This document shows positions 49,203-57,583 of a stretch of 64,000 bases of DNA, in pieces. The position numbers were made by a program, and so were the translations under genes. Each line of letters starts with the position of its first letter. The first letter of the stretch is position 1. This stretch comes from Thalassolituus maritimus (lineage in GTDB: Bacteria; Pseudomonadota; Gammaproteobacteria; Pseudomonadales; Oceanobacteraceae). The DNA lies in the NCBI GenBank assembly GCA_913019975.1, contig CAJWBH010000002.1, positions 1 to 64,000 on the forward strand, in the 5' to 3' direction. The notes beneath the pieces were generated by a model. That model ran no database searches, was not told the DNA's origin, and was given only the letters and a program-made list of their open reading frames with translations.

Positions 49203-50510
49203 TCAAAGACTGAACAGTTTTGTGACCGACGCCGACCAGCGGGTATTACGGTACTCGTAGTTTGAAATATCAGCGCGATTCAATTGGCGCTCACCGCTGA
49301 TGGTCAGATCCATATTATCGATCAACTCGATGGGCAGTGTCACAGCGAGCGATGCGAACAAAGGTTTGCTGCGCCTCACGAGTGATGGATCGCCGGTGAC
49401 AAACTCCGATGAACCTGAGTAACGCGTTCGACTCTGGCTGACAAATGCGGCGATCGATTGTCCGGCGCTGGCTGTCCAGCGGTAGCTCATGCTGGTGGAC
49501 CAGTTGGTATAGCTGGAAGCCTCGATGCGAGCTTCTTTTGTGCTATAGCCCAATGCCATGTAGAGGTTGTGAACCTTATCGAAGGTCAGCGATCCTGCGA
49601 CTTTTGAGTAATATCGTTTCCCAGAGCTGCCACTGGCGCCCGGGGCGATGTAGTTATCTGACGACACGCCTGTGCTCAGACGGGTATTTATATAGAGATT
49701 CAGATCCTTGAGATCCCAGGCGTAAGAAGAGCTGATGCTCCCCCCATGACTGCGTAACAGACCCTCTCCATACAGAGACTGGTGTTGCGCGTTACCCGAG
49801 ATGGTCAGGTTGAGGCCATCAAAGTCAAAGCGATTTCCGAGCGTGCCGTACCAACTTGAGAAATCGAGAGAATCCTGTGTGGCGAAGTTATCACGAGTGT
49901 ATTGAAGTGATGCAATCGCGGCGTGCTGGCGGTAATCACCCCACGCATAGTCCAGATCATAACTGAGGTTGAACTCGGTACCGTATTCCTCAACCTTCTT
50001 TTGTGGAAAGTCGAACTCGTAGCCGTAAAACAGAATGGTATCGTCGTCAGGTGCGTTGTTGATGTTGTTATCGTGATGCCCCGTGACTGACACTGAGAGA
50101 GTCTGGGTCGCGCGCTGATCGAGCTCATCTATTCTGCGCAGGTAATCAAGAACCAACCACTCATCGCTCTGAGGAAGAGGGCGGGAACGTACCTCTTCGA
50201 ACTCTTCCCGGGCCTCTACCATCATGTCAGAGTGATAGAGCAGACTTGCATAAATGATTCTCGCGCGGTTCTGATGGGGCTCAAGCAGAAGAATTCGCTC
50301 GACGACCGGAATAGCAGACTTAATGTCGCCCTCGTCGATTTTCTGTTGAAGATAACAGTAGTTGAGCGCCAGATCATCGGGCTTACTGTAGATATCGCTG
50401 AAGCTGATACCTGTCTGACAATCGCCTTGCCGGGCGGGCGTCGAAGAAGAGGAGTCGGCGACAGCCGCAGAGCTGGCCAGCAAAGTAGAAAGTAAAATGA
50501 CGTACCGCAC
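49203..50510 (-). CDS. TPR + outer-membrane beta-barrel protein, Slam-like
   Basis: 435 residues with a signal peptide (VILLSTLLASSAAVA). Residues about 45-135 are helical and TPR-like (ALNYCYLQQKIDEGDIKSAIPVVERILLLEPHQNRARIIYASLLY, in two pieces). Residues about 138-435 are alternating beta strands with aromatic girdles, ending RNTRWSASVTKLFSL with a terminal hydrophobic, as barrels do. A TPR followed by a barrel of about 14 strands is the layout of the surface lipoprotein assembly modifiers (Slam, DUF560), which put lipoproteins on the cell surface. The giant lipoprotein gene is the convergent neighbour. Family call is by architecture, not by a diagnostic motif; a generic porin-like protein is the alternative. 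Confidence 0.65.
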   Translation of the reverse strand: MRYVILLSTLLASSAAVADSSSSTPARQGDCQTGISFSDIYSKPDDLALNYCYLQQKIDEGDIKSAIPVVERILLLEPHQNRARIIYASLLYHSDMMVEAREEFEEVRSRPLPQSDEWLVLDYLRRIDELDQRATQTLSVSVTGHHDNNINNAPDDDTILFYGYEFDFPQKKVEEYGTEFNLSYDLDYAWGDYRQHAAIASLQYTRDNFATQDSLDFSSWYGTLGNRFDFDGLNLTISGNAQHQSLYGEGLLRSHGGSISSSYAWDLKDLNLYINTRLSTGVSSDNYIAPGASGSSGKRYYSKVAGSLTFDKVHNLYMALGYSTKEARIEASSYTNWSTSMSYRWTASAGQSIAAFVSQSRTRYSGSSEFVTGDPSLVRRSKPLFASLAVTLPIELIDNMDLTISGERQLNRADISNYEYRNTRWSASVTKLFSL

Positions 50511-50635
50511 GTTCCTGCACTCGTAGAAATCCTGAGCACGGATTGTACGCCATATGCGCCACCATGTATGCCCATTGGCGCATGTAGAAGTGCCTGTTGG
50601 CAGTATATCAGGCTGTCAGTATTGACCTTTCTTCG

Positions 50636-50851
50636 TCAACCGGCTTGCTTCAGTCGGGCTTTCAGGTCTGAGCAGGCTTGTTGAAATCTCTCAAGTTTGT
50701 GTTGCTCTTTCTCTATCATGGCAGCGGGTACACGGGACAGAAAACCATCGTTCTGAAGCTTGTTGCTGATTTTGTGAATCTCTTCTTCAAGTTTCGATAC
50801 TTCTTCCCGGATCTTGTCGACATTGTCTGTGTTAAGCGCCTGTTCGCTCAT
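50636..50851 (-). CDS. Free-standing ValRS C-terminal arm-like coiled-coil protein
   Basis: 71 residues from the ATG at 50851, chosen for GGAGG 10 bases upstream; a longer frame starts at 50905. The sequence KLEEEIHKISNKLQNDGFLS followed by RVPAAMIEKEQHKLERF closely follows the tRNA-binding coiled-coil arm at the end of valyl-tRNA synthetase (KISNKLxNxxFxxxAPxxVIxKE). No synthetase body is attached. Such single-domain homologues are known for some marine gammaproteobacteria as uncharacterised small proteins; a role in RNA binding is only inference. Confidence 0.8.
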   Translation of the reverse strand: MSEQALNTDNVDKIREEVSKLEEEIHKISNKLQNDGFLSRVPAAMIEKEQHKLERFQQACSDLKARLKQAG

Positions 50852-51077
50852 TTCAAAATTACCTCCGTGTGAGCCGGACCCCATAGTCCTGCTTGCGTGG
50901 TTCATCTGTAAGTATAGACAATAATTTCATGTTTGCCTGAAAGGCCATTTTTTAACGGGCAGGAACTCTTAGATATTTTTCCGTTCGTATTTATACGGAG
51001 GCCGTAAAACGCAGAGGTGTGATGCTGTTTTTTCGGATTTGGGTACTAACACAACGATATATTACGAGGTGATAACC

Positions 51078-51329
51078 ATGGACATTTCAGCACTACTTGT
51101 TTTTCTGTTAATCGGCGCACTTGCTGGCTGGCTTGGTGGTGTCATTACTAAAGGCGGTGGTTACGGTCTGCTAGGTGACATTGTGATAGGCATTTTGGGT
51201 GCGGTTGTCGGCGGCTACGTCTTCTCAGTTGCCGGTGTATCTGCAGGCGGCTTCATAGGCTCTGTTATCACGGCTACGGTTGGCGCTGTGATTCTGATTT
51301 TTCTGGTGCGATTGCTCAAACGAGCGTGA
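51078..51329 (+). CDS. GlsB/YeaQ/YmgE family stress-response membrane protein
   Basis: 83 residues from the ATG at 51078 (GAGGTGAT 4-5 bases upstream). Three hydrophobic segments and the family motif GALAGWLGG...GLLGDIVIGILGAVVGG (transglycosylase-associated protein type) are clear. The family is induced by stress in several bacteria; the mechanism is unknown. A strong terminator follows. Confidence 0.92.
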   Translation: MDISALLVFLLIGALAGWLGGVITKGGGYGLLGDIVIGILGAVVGGYVFSVAGVSAGGFIGSVITATVGAVILIFLVRLLKRA

Positions 51330-51355
51330 GTGTTTGAACACCAGTGAGAGTGAAG

Positions 51356-51379
51356 AAGCCCCGCATTGCGGGGCTTTTT
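51356..51379. terminator. Terminator between the GlsB family gene and azoR
   Basis: AAGCCCCGC (51356-51364), ATT, GCGGGGCTT (51368-51376), then TTT. Perfect 9-bp stem; the minus strand tail is TTC, so it mainly serves the plus strand gene. Confidence 0.9.
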
Positions 51380-51393
51380 CATGCGACCGGCTT

Positions 51394-51972
51394 TTAAGCA
51401 ACCTCTGCTATTTCAGCTTTTGCTTTCTCCGCTTTTGTTTCATCCAGCATCAGGCCACTGCTGTCGATGAAAGTGACGTCGGTCATTCCCATGAAGGCCA
51501 GGATGTATTTCAGCCAACCACTAACGAAATCGTTTTCAGCCCCTAAGACTGTTCCGCCTGACGTCATGACTACATAGACTTTTTTGCCAGTAACAAGCCC
51601 TTCAGGGCCTGACTCGGTGTAGCGGAACGTTTCCCGGGCACGAGCAACCATATCGATCCAGGCCTTCAGAGCAGCCGGTACATGGAAGTTATAGACGGGT
51701 GCAGTAATAACGACGGTATCAGCTTCACGCAGCTCATTAACCAGCTCGTCTGACGTTGCCAGAGATGTCTTCTGCTCATCACTGCGGTCAGCTGGATCTG
51801 TGAAGTTCGAACCAATCCAGTTTTCATTGATAAGCTCAATGCCGTTCGCCAGATCACGTTCGGTAACCTGTGTACTGCCGTCAGACAGTCGTTCAACCAG
51901 TTTGTCCGCGAGATTACGACTAATTGAACCTTCCGTTCTCATACTGCTGTCTACGCGAAGAATATGTGTCAT
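51394..51972 (-). CDS. azoR: FMN-dependent NADH-azoreductase family protein
   Basis: 192 residues, flavodoxin-like fold. The start MTHILRVDSSMRTEGSISR binds the FMN phosphate; APVYNFHVPAALKAWIDMV and the MTSGGTVLG stretch are family hallmarks. AzoR-type enzymes reduce quinones and azo compounds with NAD(P)H and protect against thiol-reactive and electrophile stress. AGGAGA lies upstream of the ATG (complement). It is divergent from a LysR regulator gene over 182 bp, a classical regulator-target pair. Confidence 0.92.
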   Translation of the reverse strand: MTHILRVDSSMRTEGSISRNLADKLVERLSDGSTQVTERDLANGIELINENWIGSNFTDPADRSDEQKTSLATSDELVNELREADTVVITAPVYNFHVPAALKAWIDMVARARETFRYTESGPEGLVTGKKVYVVMTSGGTVLGAENDFVSGWLKYILAFMGMTDVTFIDSSGLMLDETKAEKAKAEIAEVA

Positions 51973-52154
51973 ACCGATCTCCTGTGTTTTGTAAGGATGC
52001 TTTTAACTATTCAACGGTAGATACGATAAACATTTCTTAACTATGGAAAAATACTCTATGATTGAAAATATTATTCTGAAAAGTAGAAAAATTGATAGGT
52101 CTGCAATATCCAGGGCGATGAATCGTAGGGGCTTGTCAGAGAAGAGAGCGACAG

Positions 52155-53075
52155 ATGAGTGAACTGGAAGAAGTACGGGTCTTCGTCACACTGGTAGAGT
52201 GCCACAGTGCATCAAAAGCGGCAGAACGCCTTGGTGTTGCAAACTCGGCGATCAGTCGACGTATGAAGGCTCTGGAAGAAAGGCTGGGGGTGCAACTACT
52301 GCAACGTACCACCCGGACTATGCATCTGACCGATGACGGTCAGCTGTATTATGACCGCTGCCGTAAGCTACTGGACGACTGGAATGATGCAGAACAGGAG
52401 GTGATGCAATCGGCCACGTTACTGAGCGGCAATATCACGGTATCCATGCCTCTCAGCCTTGGCATTTCCCAACTTTCACCGATCATCGCTGACTTCATGA
52501 GTGAACACCCCGGGGTGACGGTCAATTTCGATCTGTCTGACCGTCGGGTTGACGTTATTGAAGATGGCTTTGATCTTGTCTTTCGCATTGGCCACCTTGA
52601 AGATTCGACCCTGATCGCCCGCAAGGTTACACGGGTGAGGCATATGGTGTACTGCTCACCGGATTTCGTGGAAAAGTACGGGCCGTTTAATACCCCGGAT
52701 GATCTTCACGACGTACCGGTTTTTGGATACAGCAACCTGCGGTATCCCGGACGCTGGCCATACACATCACCAGATGGAAAAACAGGGGAGATTCGTCTTT
52801 CACCGGGTACGTTATCGAATAATGGCGAAGCATTAATTGCTGCCGCTGAACGAGGACTGGGAGCCGGTTGCCAGCCAACATTCACTTTGCAGGAAGCCTT
52901 CTCAAGCGGACGTCTAATTCCGGTGCTGACCGACTATAAATGGTTTGGGATGAACCTTTACGCTGTGTATCCCCGGGCTCGTCATTTATCGCGGCGGGTA
53001 CGTGCTTTGATCGACTATGTCATTGAGCGCCTCGGCAAAGAACCTTACTGGGATAAATGTATTGATGAGTTGTGA
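52155..53075 (+). CDS. LysR-type transcriptional regulator
   Basis: 306 residues. N-terminal winged helix-turn-helix (SKAAERLGVANSAISRRMK, then LEERLGVQLLQRTTRTM) and a C-terminal type 2 binding-protein fold of the CrgA/DsdC-like group (GLGAGCQPTFTL near the end). It is divergent from the azoreductase gene, which it probably controls in response to electrophiles (inference from context). The intergenic region is AT-rich with several TTAACTA-like stretches, but I cannot fix an operator. Confidence 0.92.
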   Translation: MSELEEVRVFVTLVECHSASKAAERLGVANSAISRRMKALEERLGVQLLQRTTRTMHLTDDGQLYYDRCRKLLDDWNDAEQEVMQSATLLSGNITVSMPLSLGISQLSPIIADFMSEHPGVTVNFDLSDRRVDVIEDGFDLVFRIGHLEDSTLIARKVTRVRHMVYCSPDFVEKYGPFNTPDDLHDVPVFGYSNLRYPGRWPYTSPDGKTGEIRLSPGTLSNNGEALIAAAERGLGAGCQPTFTLQEAFSSGRLIPVLTDYKWFGMNLYAVYPRARHLSRRVRALIDYVIERLGKEPYWDKCIDEL

Positions 53076-53153
53076 TACTTATACGGATAGTTGGTGTCAT
53101 AGTTAAAAACACGGGTAGTTTTATGTCCAAGCGCAGGCGACAAAGGAAATATA

Positions 53154-54443
53154 ATGTTCAGTAAATGGCAGTGGTTACTTATCAGGTTCACTCATAAATT
53201 GTGGGTGAGAGCGGCGCTGTTTGCGATCATGGCGATAGTCACTGCATTGATCGCCGCACCAGTAGAGCGATTGCTGCCCGACGCTCTGTCGTTTCAGATT
53301 TCGGTCGCCACGATTGATCAGATACTCAGTATTCTGGCAACCAGTATGCTGACGGTGACGACGTTTTCATTGGGGGTGATGGTTTCTGCATTTAGTGCTG
53401 CCAGTACAGGAACCACGCCCAGAGCAACGCAACTGGTGCGCGAAGACACGATTACACAAAATGTACTCGCTACTTTTCTCGGAGCATTTCTTTTCAGTCT
53501 GGTAGGCATCATTGCGCTCAATACCGGTGTGTATGGTGAAGGCGGACGTCTGGTTTTGTTTGCTGCCACCTTACTTGTGATTGGCATCATCCTGATAGCG
53601 ATACTTCACTGGATTGAGCACTTGTCTGTACTTGGGCGAGTGACAGAAACCACTGAACAGGTTGAAGTCGCGGCAGCTAATGCTTTGAAAGCTCGTGTAG
53701 AGAATCCACATCTTGGAGCGCGCTGTCTGCCAGAAGGCTGGGAGCCTCCCAACGACGGATTTATAGTTAAATCCGAATCTACCGGGTATATCTGCCACGT
53801 GGATATCGCAAATTTGCAAGAAACTGCAGAAGAGCTTGAATTAACGATCAATGTTCTGGCGCCGCCCGGTAGTTTTGTTTTTCCCGGGAAGCCTATGGCT
53901 TGTATTGAATTTCAAAAGAAAGGAAGTTTAAACAGCGAGCAGGAAACGAAGCTGATAAACAGTGTTACAGCAGCGTATACCACCGGAAAAACCCGCTCGT
54001 TTGAGCAGGACCCCAGGTTTGGTTTAATCGTTCTCTCAGAAATTGCGAGTAGAGCATTGTCTCCGGCAGTGAATGATCCAGGTACTGCAATTGATGTGTT
54101 GGGAAGGGCGGTCAGACTTTTCTGTATCTGGCGTGAGCATCGCATATTAAAAGACGATGACGAGTCAATCTGTTTCCCTTTGGTGCGTGTCCCCGCATTG
54201 AAAACATCCGATCTGATCGAAGATTTATTTATGCCAGTTGCCCGTGACGGTGCGGGGTTAATTGAAATTCAGATACGCGTTCAGAAATCTATGGCGGCTC
54301 TCGGAGATATGGCTCCCGAGGCCTATAGTGATGTCATGGCCCACTATGCGGCGCTTGCAGTAAAACGAGCCAGTCAAAGCCTGGCTCTCGAAGAGGAAGT
54401 CGAACAGCTTAAAGCAGTTCAGTGCGAACGGAAACGCCGTTAG
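53154..54443 (+). CDS. DUF2254 family membrane protein
   Basis: 429 residues. Four hydrophobic segments (about residues 17-37, 60-85, 105-130, 135-160) are followed by a soluble part. The early TVTTFSLGVMVSAFSAASTG stretch and the later SRALSPAVNDPGTAIDVL motif are characteristic of DUF2254. Function is unknown. AAAGGAAA lies before the ATG. Its 3' end overlaps the convergent small gene by 35 bp. Confidence 0.88.
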   Translation: MFSKWQWLLIRFTHKLWVRAALFAIMAIVTALIAAPVERLLPDALSFQISVATIDQILSILATSMLTVTTFSLGVMVSAFSAASTGTTPRATQLVREDTITQNVLATFLGAFLFSLVGIIALNTGVYGEGGRLVLFAATLLVIGIILIAILHWIEHLSVLGRVTETTEQVEVAAANALKARVENPHLGARCLPEGWEPPNDGFIVKSESTGYICHVDIANLQETAEELELTINVLAPPGSFVFPGKPMACIEFQKKGSLNSEQETKLINSVTAAYTTGKTRSFEQDPRFGLIVLSEIASRALSPAVNDPGTAIDVLGRAVRLFCIWREHRILKDDDESICFPLVRVPALKTSDLIEDLFMPVARDGAGLIEIQIRVQKSMAALGDMAPEAYSDVMAHYAALAVKRASQSLALEEEVEQLKAVQCERKRR

Positions 54444-54657
54444 TGGCTTTGCGTGTACCACGGCCAACCGTGTCTGCTTTCTCCTGCGTTTCGGCATTGA
54501 CGTCGGTGCTTTGATTTGTGCTTGCGTTATTTCCAAGGGCTTCTTCAGGGGGAATGGACGCTGTCTCAATGACTTCGCTGTGATCAACAACTAGTTTGTC
54601 GGCAATAATATCAACAACGCGTTCGTTATTAGTTTCCACTTTTTTATCGTCGCTCAT
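54409..54657 (-). CDS. Small protein with acyl-carrier-protein-like N terminus
   Basis: 82 residues; the ATG has AAGGAAG upstream. Residues about 12-36 (NERVVDIIADKLVVDHSEV followed by IETAS) look like helix 1 and loop of an acyl carrier protein, but the Asp-Ser-Leu phosphopantetheine site that should follow is missing and the rest is polar and low complexity. It could be a decayed ACP or a chance resemblance. The 3' end overlaps the DUF2254 gene by 35 bp on the other strand. Confidence 0.55.
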   Translation of the reverse strand: MSDDKKVETNNERVVDIIADKLVVDHSEVIETASIPPEEALGNNASTNQSTDVNAETQEKADTVGRGTRKATNGVSVRTELL

Positions 54658-54768
54658 GCTTCTTCCTTAACGGGAGTTGGGGTTCAGGGTAATCCTTATT
54701 CTGCATATAAGGTTGGTGATTAGCAAAGCCATAAAATGGATGCCGTTATCGGTGACTGCTCTCGCGAG

Positions 54769-56127
54769 TTAGCGGTAAATCCGCTGAGCCCACTCAGTCA
54801 GCCCCGACACTACACTGCCAAAGTGATCACCATCCAATAGTGGTACTTCACCAAAGACGTTTTTGACCGCATTTGTGATCACGGGAGACTTTGCACTTCC
54901 GCCGGTGACGAAAATAAGATCAGGTGAGACTCCAGCCTGGTCTTTAGCCTCTTTCATTAGCGCAATAATTTTTTCAAGTGGACGCTCGATTGCCTCGGCA
55001 AGTTCGGTTCGGTTGATATCCGTGCTGAGCGATTTTTCGACGAACTCGAGATTCACTGATGTCATTTCAGCATTGGACAAGGAAATCTTTGCCTCTTCCG
55101 CATGGCGAACCAATTGCTGATTCTGCTTGTTTTTACGCAGTCGCAGTAAGCGACCGATCAGCTCGGGTTCGGCACAATCGTGCTGAAGTTGCTCGAGATA
55201 TAGCCCGGTTTCCAGGCTACTGAAGCGAGTCAGAGCTGAAACATCGTTAGTCGACACCGCATCAATAAAGGTTTTTGTCGGCATTGGCTTGCCACTTTTG
55301 AGCGCGGCATTCATGCCAAATAGTGGCATCAGAGACTCCGTTGCCAGGCGGATATCGAGGTCGTTTCCGCCGACCCGCTCGCCCGTATGTCCAAGAAAAT
55401 CCGCAGCACGATCTGCTTTCTGAATATGATCCGGTCCCATTCGCACCATTGCACAGTCACTGGTACCACCGCCAATATCAACAACCAGAACGGTTCTATT
55501 CTCACTGAGCTGGCGTTCAAAGCTTAAGCCAGCCGCAATCGGCTCATACTGAAATTCGATATCTTTAAAGCCGCTACGTCGTGCTGCAGTTTCGAGAATA
55601 GATAATGCTTGTCGGTTACTTTGCTCTGAATTCAGGCCCTGAAAATTCACCGGGCGTCCAATAACGGTTTGAGTCAGAGTGTCGCCAGCAGAGACTTCTG
55701 CGCGGTGTTTGATCGTCTGCATCATGGCCGTGACGATATCTTCGAAGAAGCCCACAAACTCAGGGCGAAGCCCGCTGGCACCTAAAAAGGATTTTGGGGA
55801 TTTAACGAAGTAGCCTTCTTCCGGATCGGCGAAATACTCTTTGAACGCCGCATGACCGACGAACATTACATCATCATCCGCGTGAAGGTCGAGTTCATTA
55901 CGAGCTCTGAGGGCCATCTGCAACTGGGGTTTGCGTGATGCGATAAAAGCTTCACGATCAGACGTCAGTCCATGACTTACCTGCTCAGTTATAAGCTCAC
56001 GGGCCATCGCATATAGGGCTGAGGGCATAAAAGTACGCTCGCCATCGACCGGCAATAAACGTATCTCGCCATCCTGTTGCACGCCAATAGCGCAGTTGGA
56101 AGTGCCGTAGTCGAAACCGCAGATCAT
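54769..56127 (-). CDS. yegD: Hsp70 family protein (YegD-like)
   Basis: 452 residues, similar in length to E. coli YegD (450). Only the actin-like nucleotide-binding domain is present, without the peptide-binding domain of DnaK. The phosphate 1 loop FDYGTSNCAIG is at the very start; DIGGGTSDCAMV (phosphate 2), GERVGGNDLD and the adenosine motif VTGGSAKSPVI are clear. Role unknown, possibly a chaperone-like ATPase. Both neighbours read independently. Confidence 0.93.
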   Translation of the reverse strand: MICGFDYGTSNCAIGVQQDGEIRLLPVDGERTFMPSALYAMARELITEQVSHGLTSDREAFIASRKPQLQMALRARNELDLHADDDVMFVGHAAFKEYFADPEEGYFVKSPKSFLGASGLRPEFVGFFEDIVTAMMQTIKHRAEVSAGDTLTQTVIGRPVNFQGLNSEQSNRQALSILETAARRSGFKDIEFQYEPIAAGLSFERQLSENRTVLVVDIGGGTSDCAMVRMGPDHIQKADRAADFLGHTGERVGGNDLDIRLATESLMPLFGMNAALKSGKPMPTKTFIDAVSTNDVSALTRFSSLETGLYLEQLQHDCAEPELIGRLLRLRKNKQNQQLVRHAEEAKISLSNAEMTSVNLEFVEKSLSTDINRTELAEAIERPLEKIIALMKEAKDQAGVSPDLIFVTGGSAKSPVITNAVKNVFGEVPLLDGDHFGSVVSGLTEWAQRIYR

Positions 56128-56275
56128 GGAGCAACTCTCTTCAAAAGCGGGAAGGTACCATAGATTGGCTATTGTTTTCAGCTGGCTGTCAGATTGGTCA
56201 TGATGTTAACGATAAAAGACGAGCATGAGGGTATGATGTAAACCGATTGTGTGAGTAATGTAGGGACATATTGTC

Positions 56276-56851
56276 GTGCTGAAATCATTGTTAATTCTAT
56301 CTTCTCTTTTTCTTGCCGTTGGTCTTACCGTCTTTGCTTGGTTTGCTTTTACATTTTTCAAAGCATGGAATGGTGATGGTTACACCGCAGTCGATAAGGC
56401 GGTAAGTGATCAGTACTATACGAAAGAAAATCAGCTGTACTTTGTCTCTATGGGTAACTTCTTCTCGTTGGGGGCTAAGAAAATCGAAGGGGCTGATATA
56501 TCCTCTTTTCAGATTCTCACTACAGAATATGCTCGGGACCTTCAACATATTTACTTCAACGGAAAAGTAGTCGACTCCGTTGATCTGGAAAGTTTTCAGA
56601 TACTGTCCCAGGTTTACGCCAAAGATAAGAATTCAGTATACATACTGGGAAAAAGTGAACCTCGTGCTGATCTCCAGACATTTGAGGTTTTTGGCGATAG
56701 CTACTATGCCAAAGATAAAAATACGGGTTGGTATTTCTATGGCATGGTAGAGGAGGCTGACCCTCATTCATTTAAAGCACTAGCCGACCCTGTAGAGGGT
56801 GTAGATCATAGTAATAGTTTCCTTAGAGGTCACCTGGCCGATGATTCCTAA
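56276..56851 (+). CDS. DKNYY-type repeat protein with membrane anchor
   Basis: 191 residues starting with GTG at 56276 (AGGGAC about 8 bases upstream). An N-terminal membrane helix (about 4-27) is followed by repeats of the DKNYY type: YTKENQLYFV, YARDLQHIYFNG, YAKDKNSVYILG and YAKDKNTGWYFYG, each followed by an ADxxSF or ADxxTF motif. The DKNYY family is exported or surface-exposed in Gram-negatives; function unknown. Confidence 0.8.
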   Translation: MLKSLLILSSLFLAVGLTVFAWFAFTFFKAWNGDGYTAVDKAVSDQYYTKENQLYFVSMGNFFSLGAKKIEGADISSFQILTTEYARDLQHIYFNGKVVDSVDLESFQILSQVYAKDKNSVYILGKSEPRADLQTFEVFGDSYYAKDKNTGWYFYGMVEEADPHSFKALADPVEGVDHSNSFLRGHLADDS

Positions 56852-56884
56852 ATATGATGCTGTCACTGTCGAATAGGTAGAATA

Positions 56885-57514
56885 ATGAAACAATCAGTAT
56901 TCGCTAGAGAAGAATTACATCTTTCCTGGAATCGTTGCTGGTCAGGTATTGGAGCTAGTGGGGATGGGGAAGCGTTAAGACACGACTTAATAGCTGCCTG
57001 GAATGAGCCTCAGCGCAAATACCACACCGAACAACACCTGTGCGAATGCCTGGCATTGTTTGAAGAGTTTCAGCATCTGGCTGCCAACCCACACGAAGTT
57101 GAACTGGCAATCTGGTTTCATGATGCTGTGTACGACGTTAAAGCCAAAGACAATGAGTTGAAAAGCGCAGAGTGGGCACGAACTGCATTAGAGGAGGCAG
57201 GCGTCAGCAAAGAAAAAAGCCAGCGGATTTATGACCTCATTATGGCAACTGAACACAGTGCGATGGATGAGCTAGATACGCCAGATAAGCAGCTTCTTGT
57301 CGATATCGATCTTGCGATTTTAGGTAGTGAACCTGCAAGGTTTTCTGAATACGAGAAGCAGGTGAGAGAAGAGTACAGCTATGTCCCTAACTTTCTTTTT
57401 CGCATCAAGCGAAGGCAGATATTACGGTCTTTTTTGGATCGGCAGCCCATCTACAGTACTCCCGAGTTACAAGCGCGCTTCGAATCACAAGCCAGGATAA
57501 ATCTATCGGGCTGA
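56885..57514 (+). CDS. Predicted HD-superfamily metal-dependent phosphohydrolase
   Basis: 209 residues. RKYHTEQHLCECLALFEE, AIWFHDAVYD (the HD pair), a following ATEHSAM and LVDIDLAILG give the metal ligands of the COG4339-type HD family. Substrate unknown, probably a nucleotide or phosphate ester. The gene is 33 bp after the DKNYY gene, same strand. Confidence 0.88.
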   Translation: MKQSVFAREELHLSWNRCWSGIGASGDGEALRHDLIAAWNEPQRKYHTEQHLCECLALFEEFQHLAANPHEVELAIWFHDAVYDVKAKDNELKSAEWARTALEEAGVSKEKSQRIYDLIMATEHSAMDELDTPDKQLLVDIDLAILGSEPARFSEYEKQVREEYSYVPNFLFRIKRRQILRSFLDRQPIYSTPELQARFESQARINLSG

Positions 57515-57583
57515 GTAGTCTTCGTTAGCGTAAGATTGCAAAAGAAAAAGCAAAAACAAAAGAACGAATAGCAGGGATATCCG

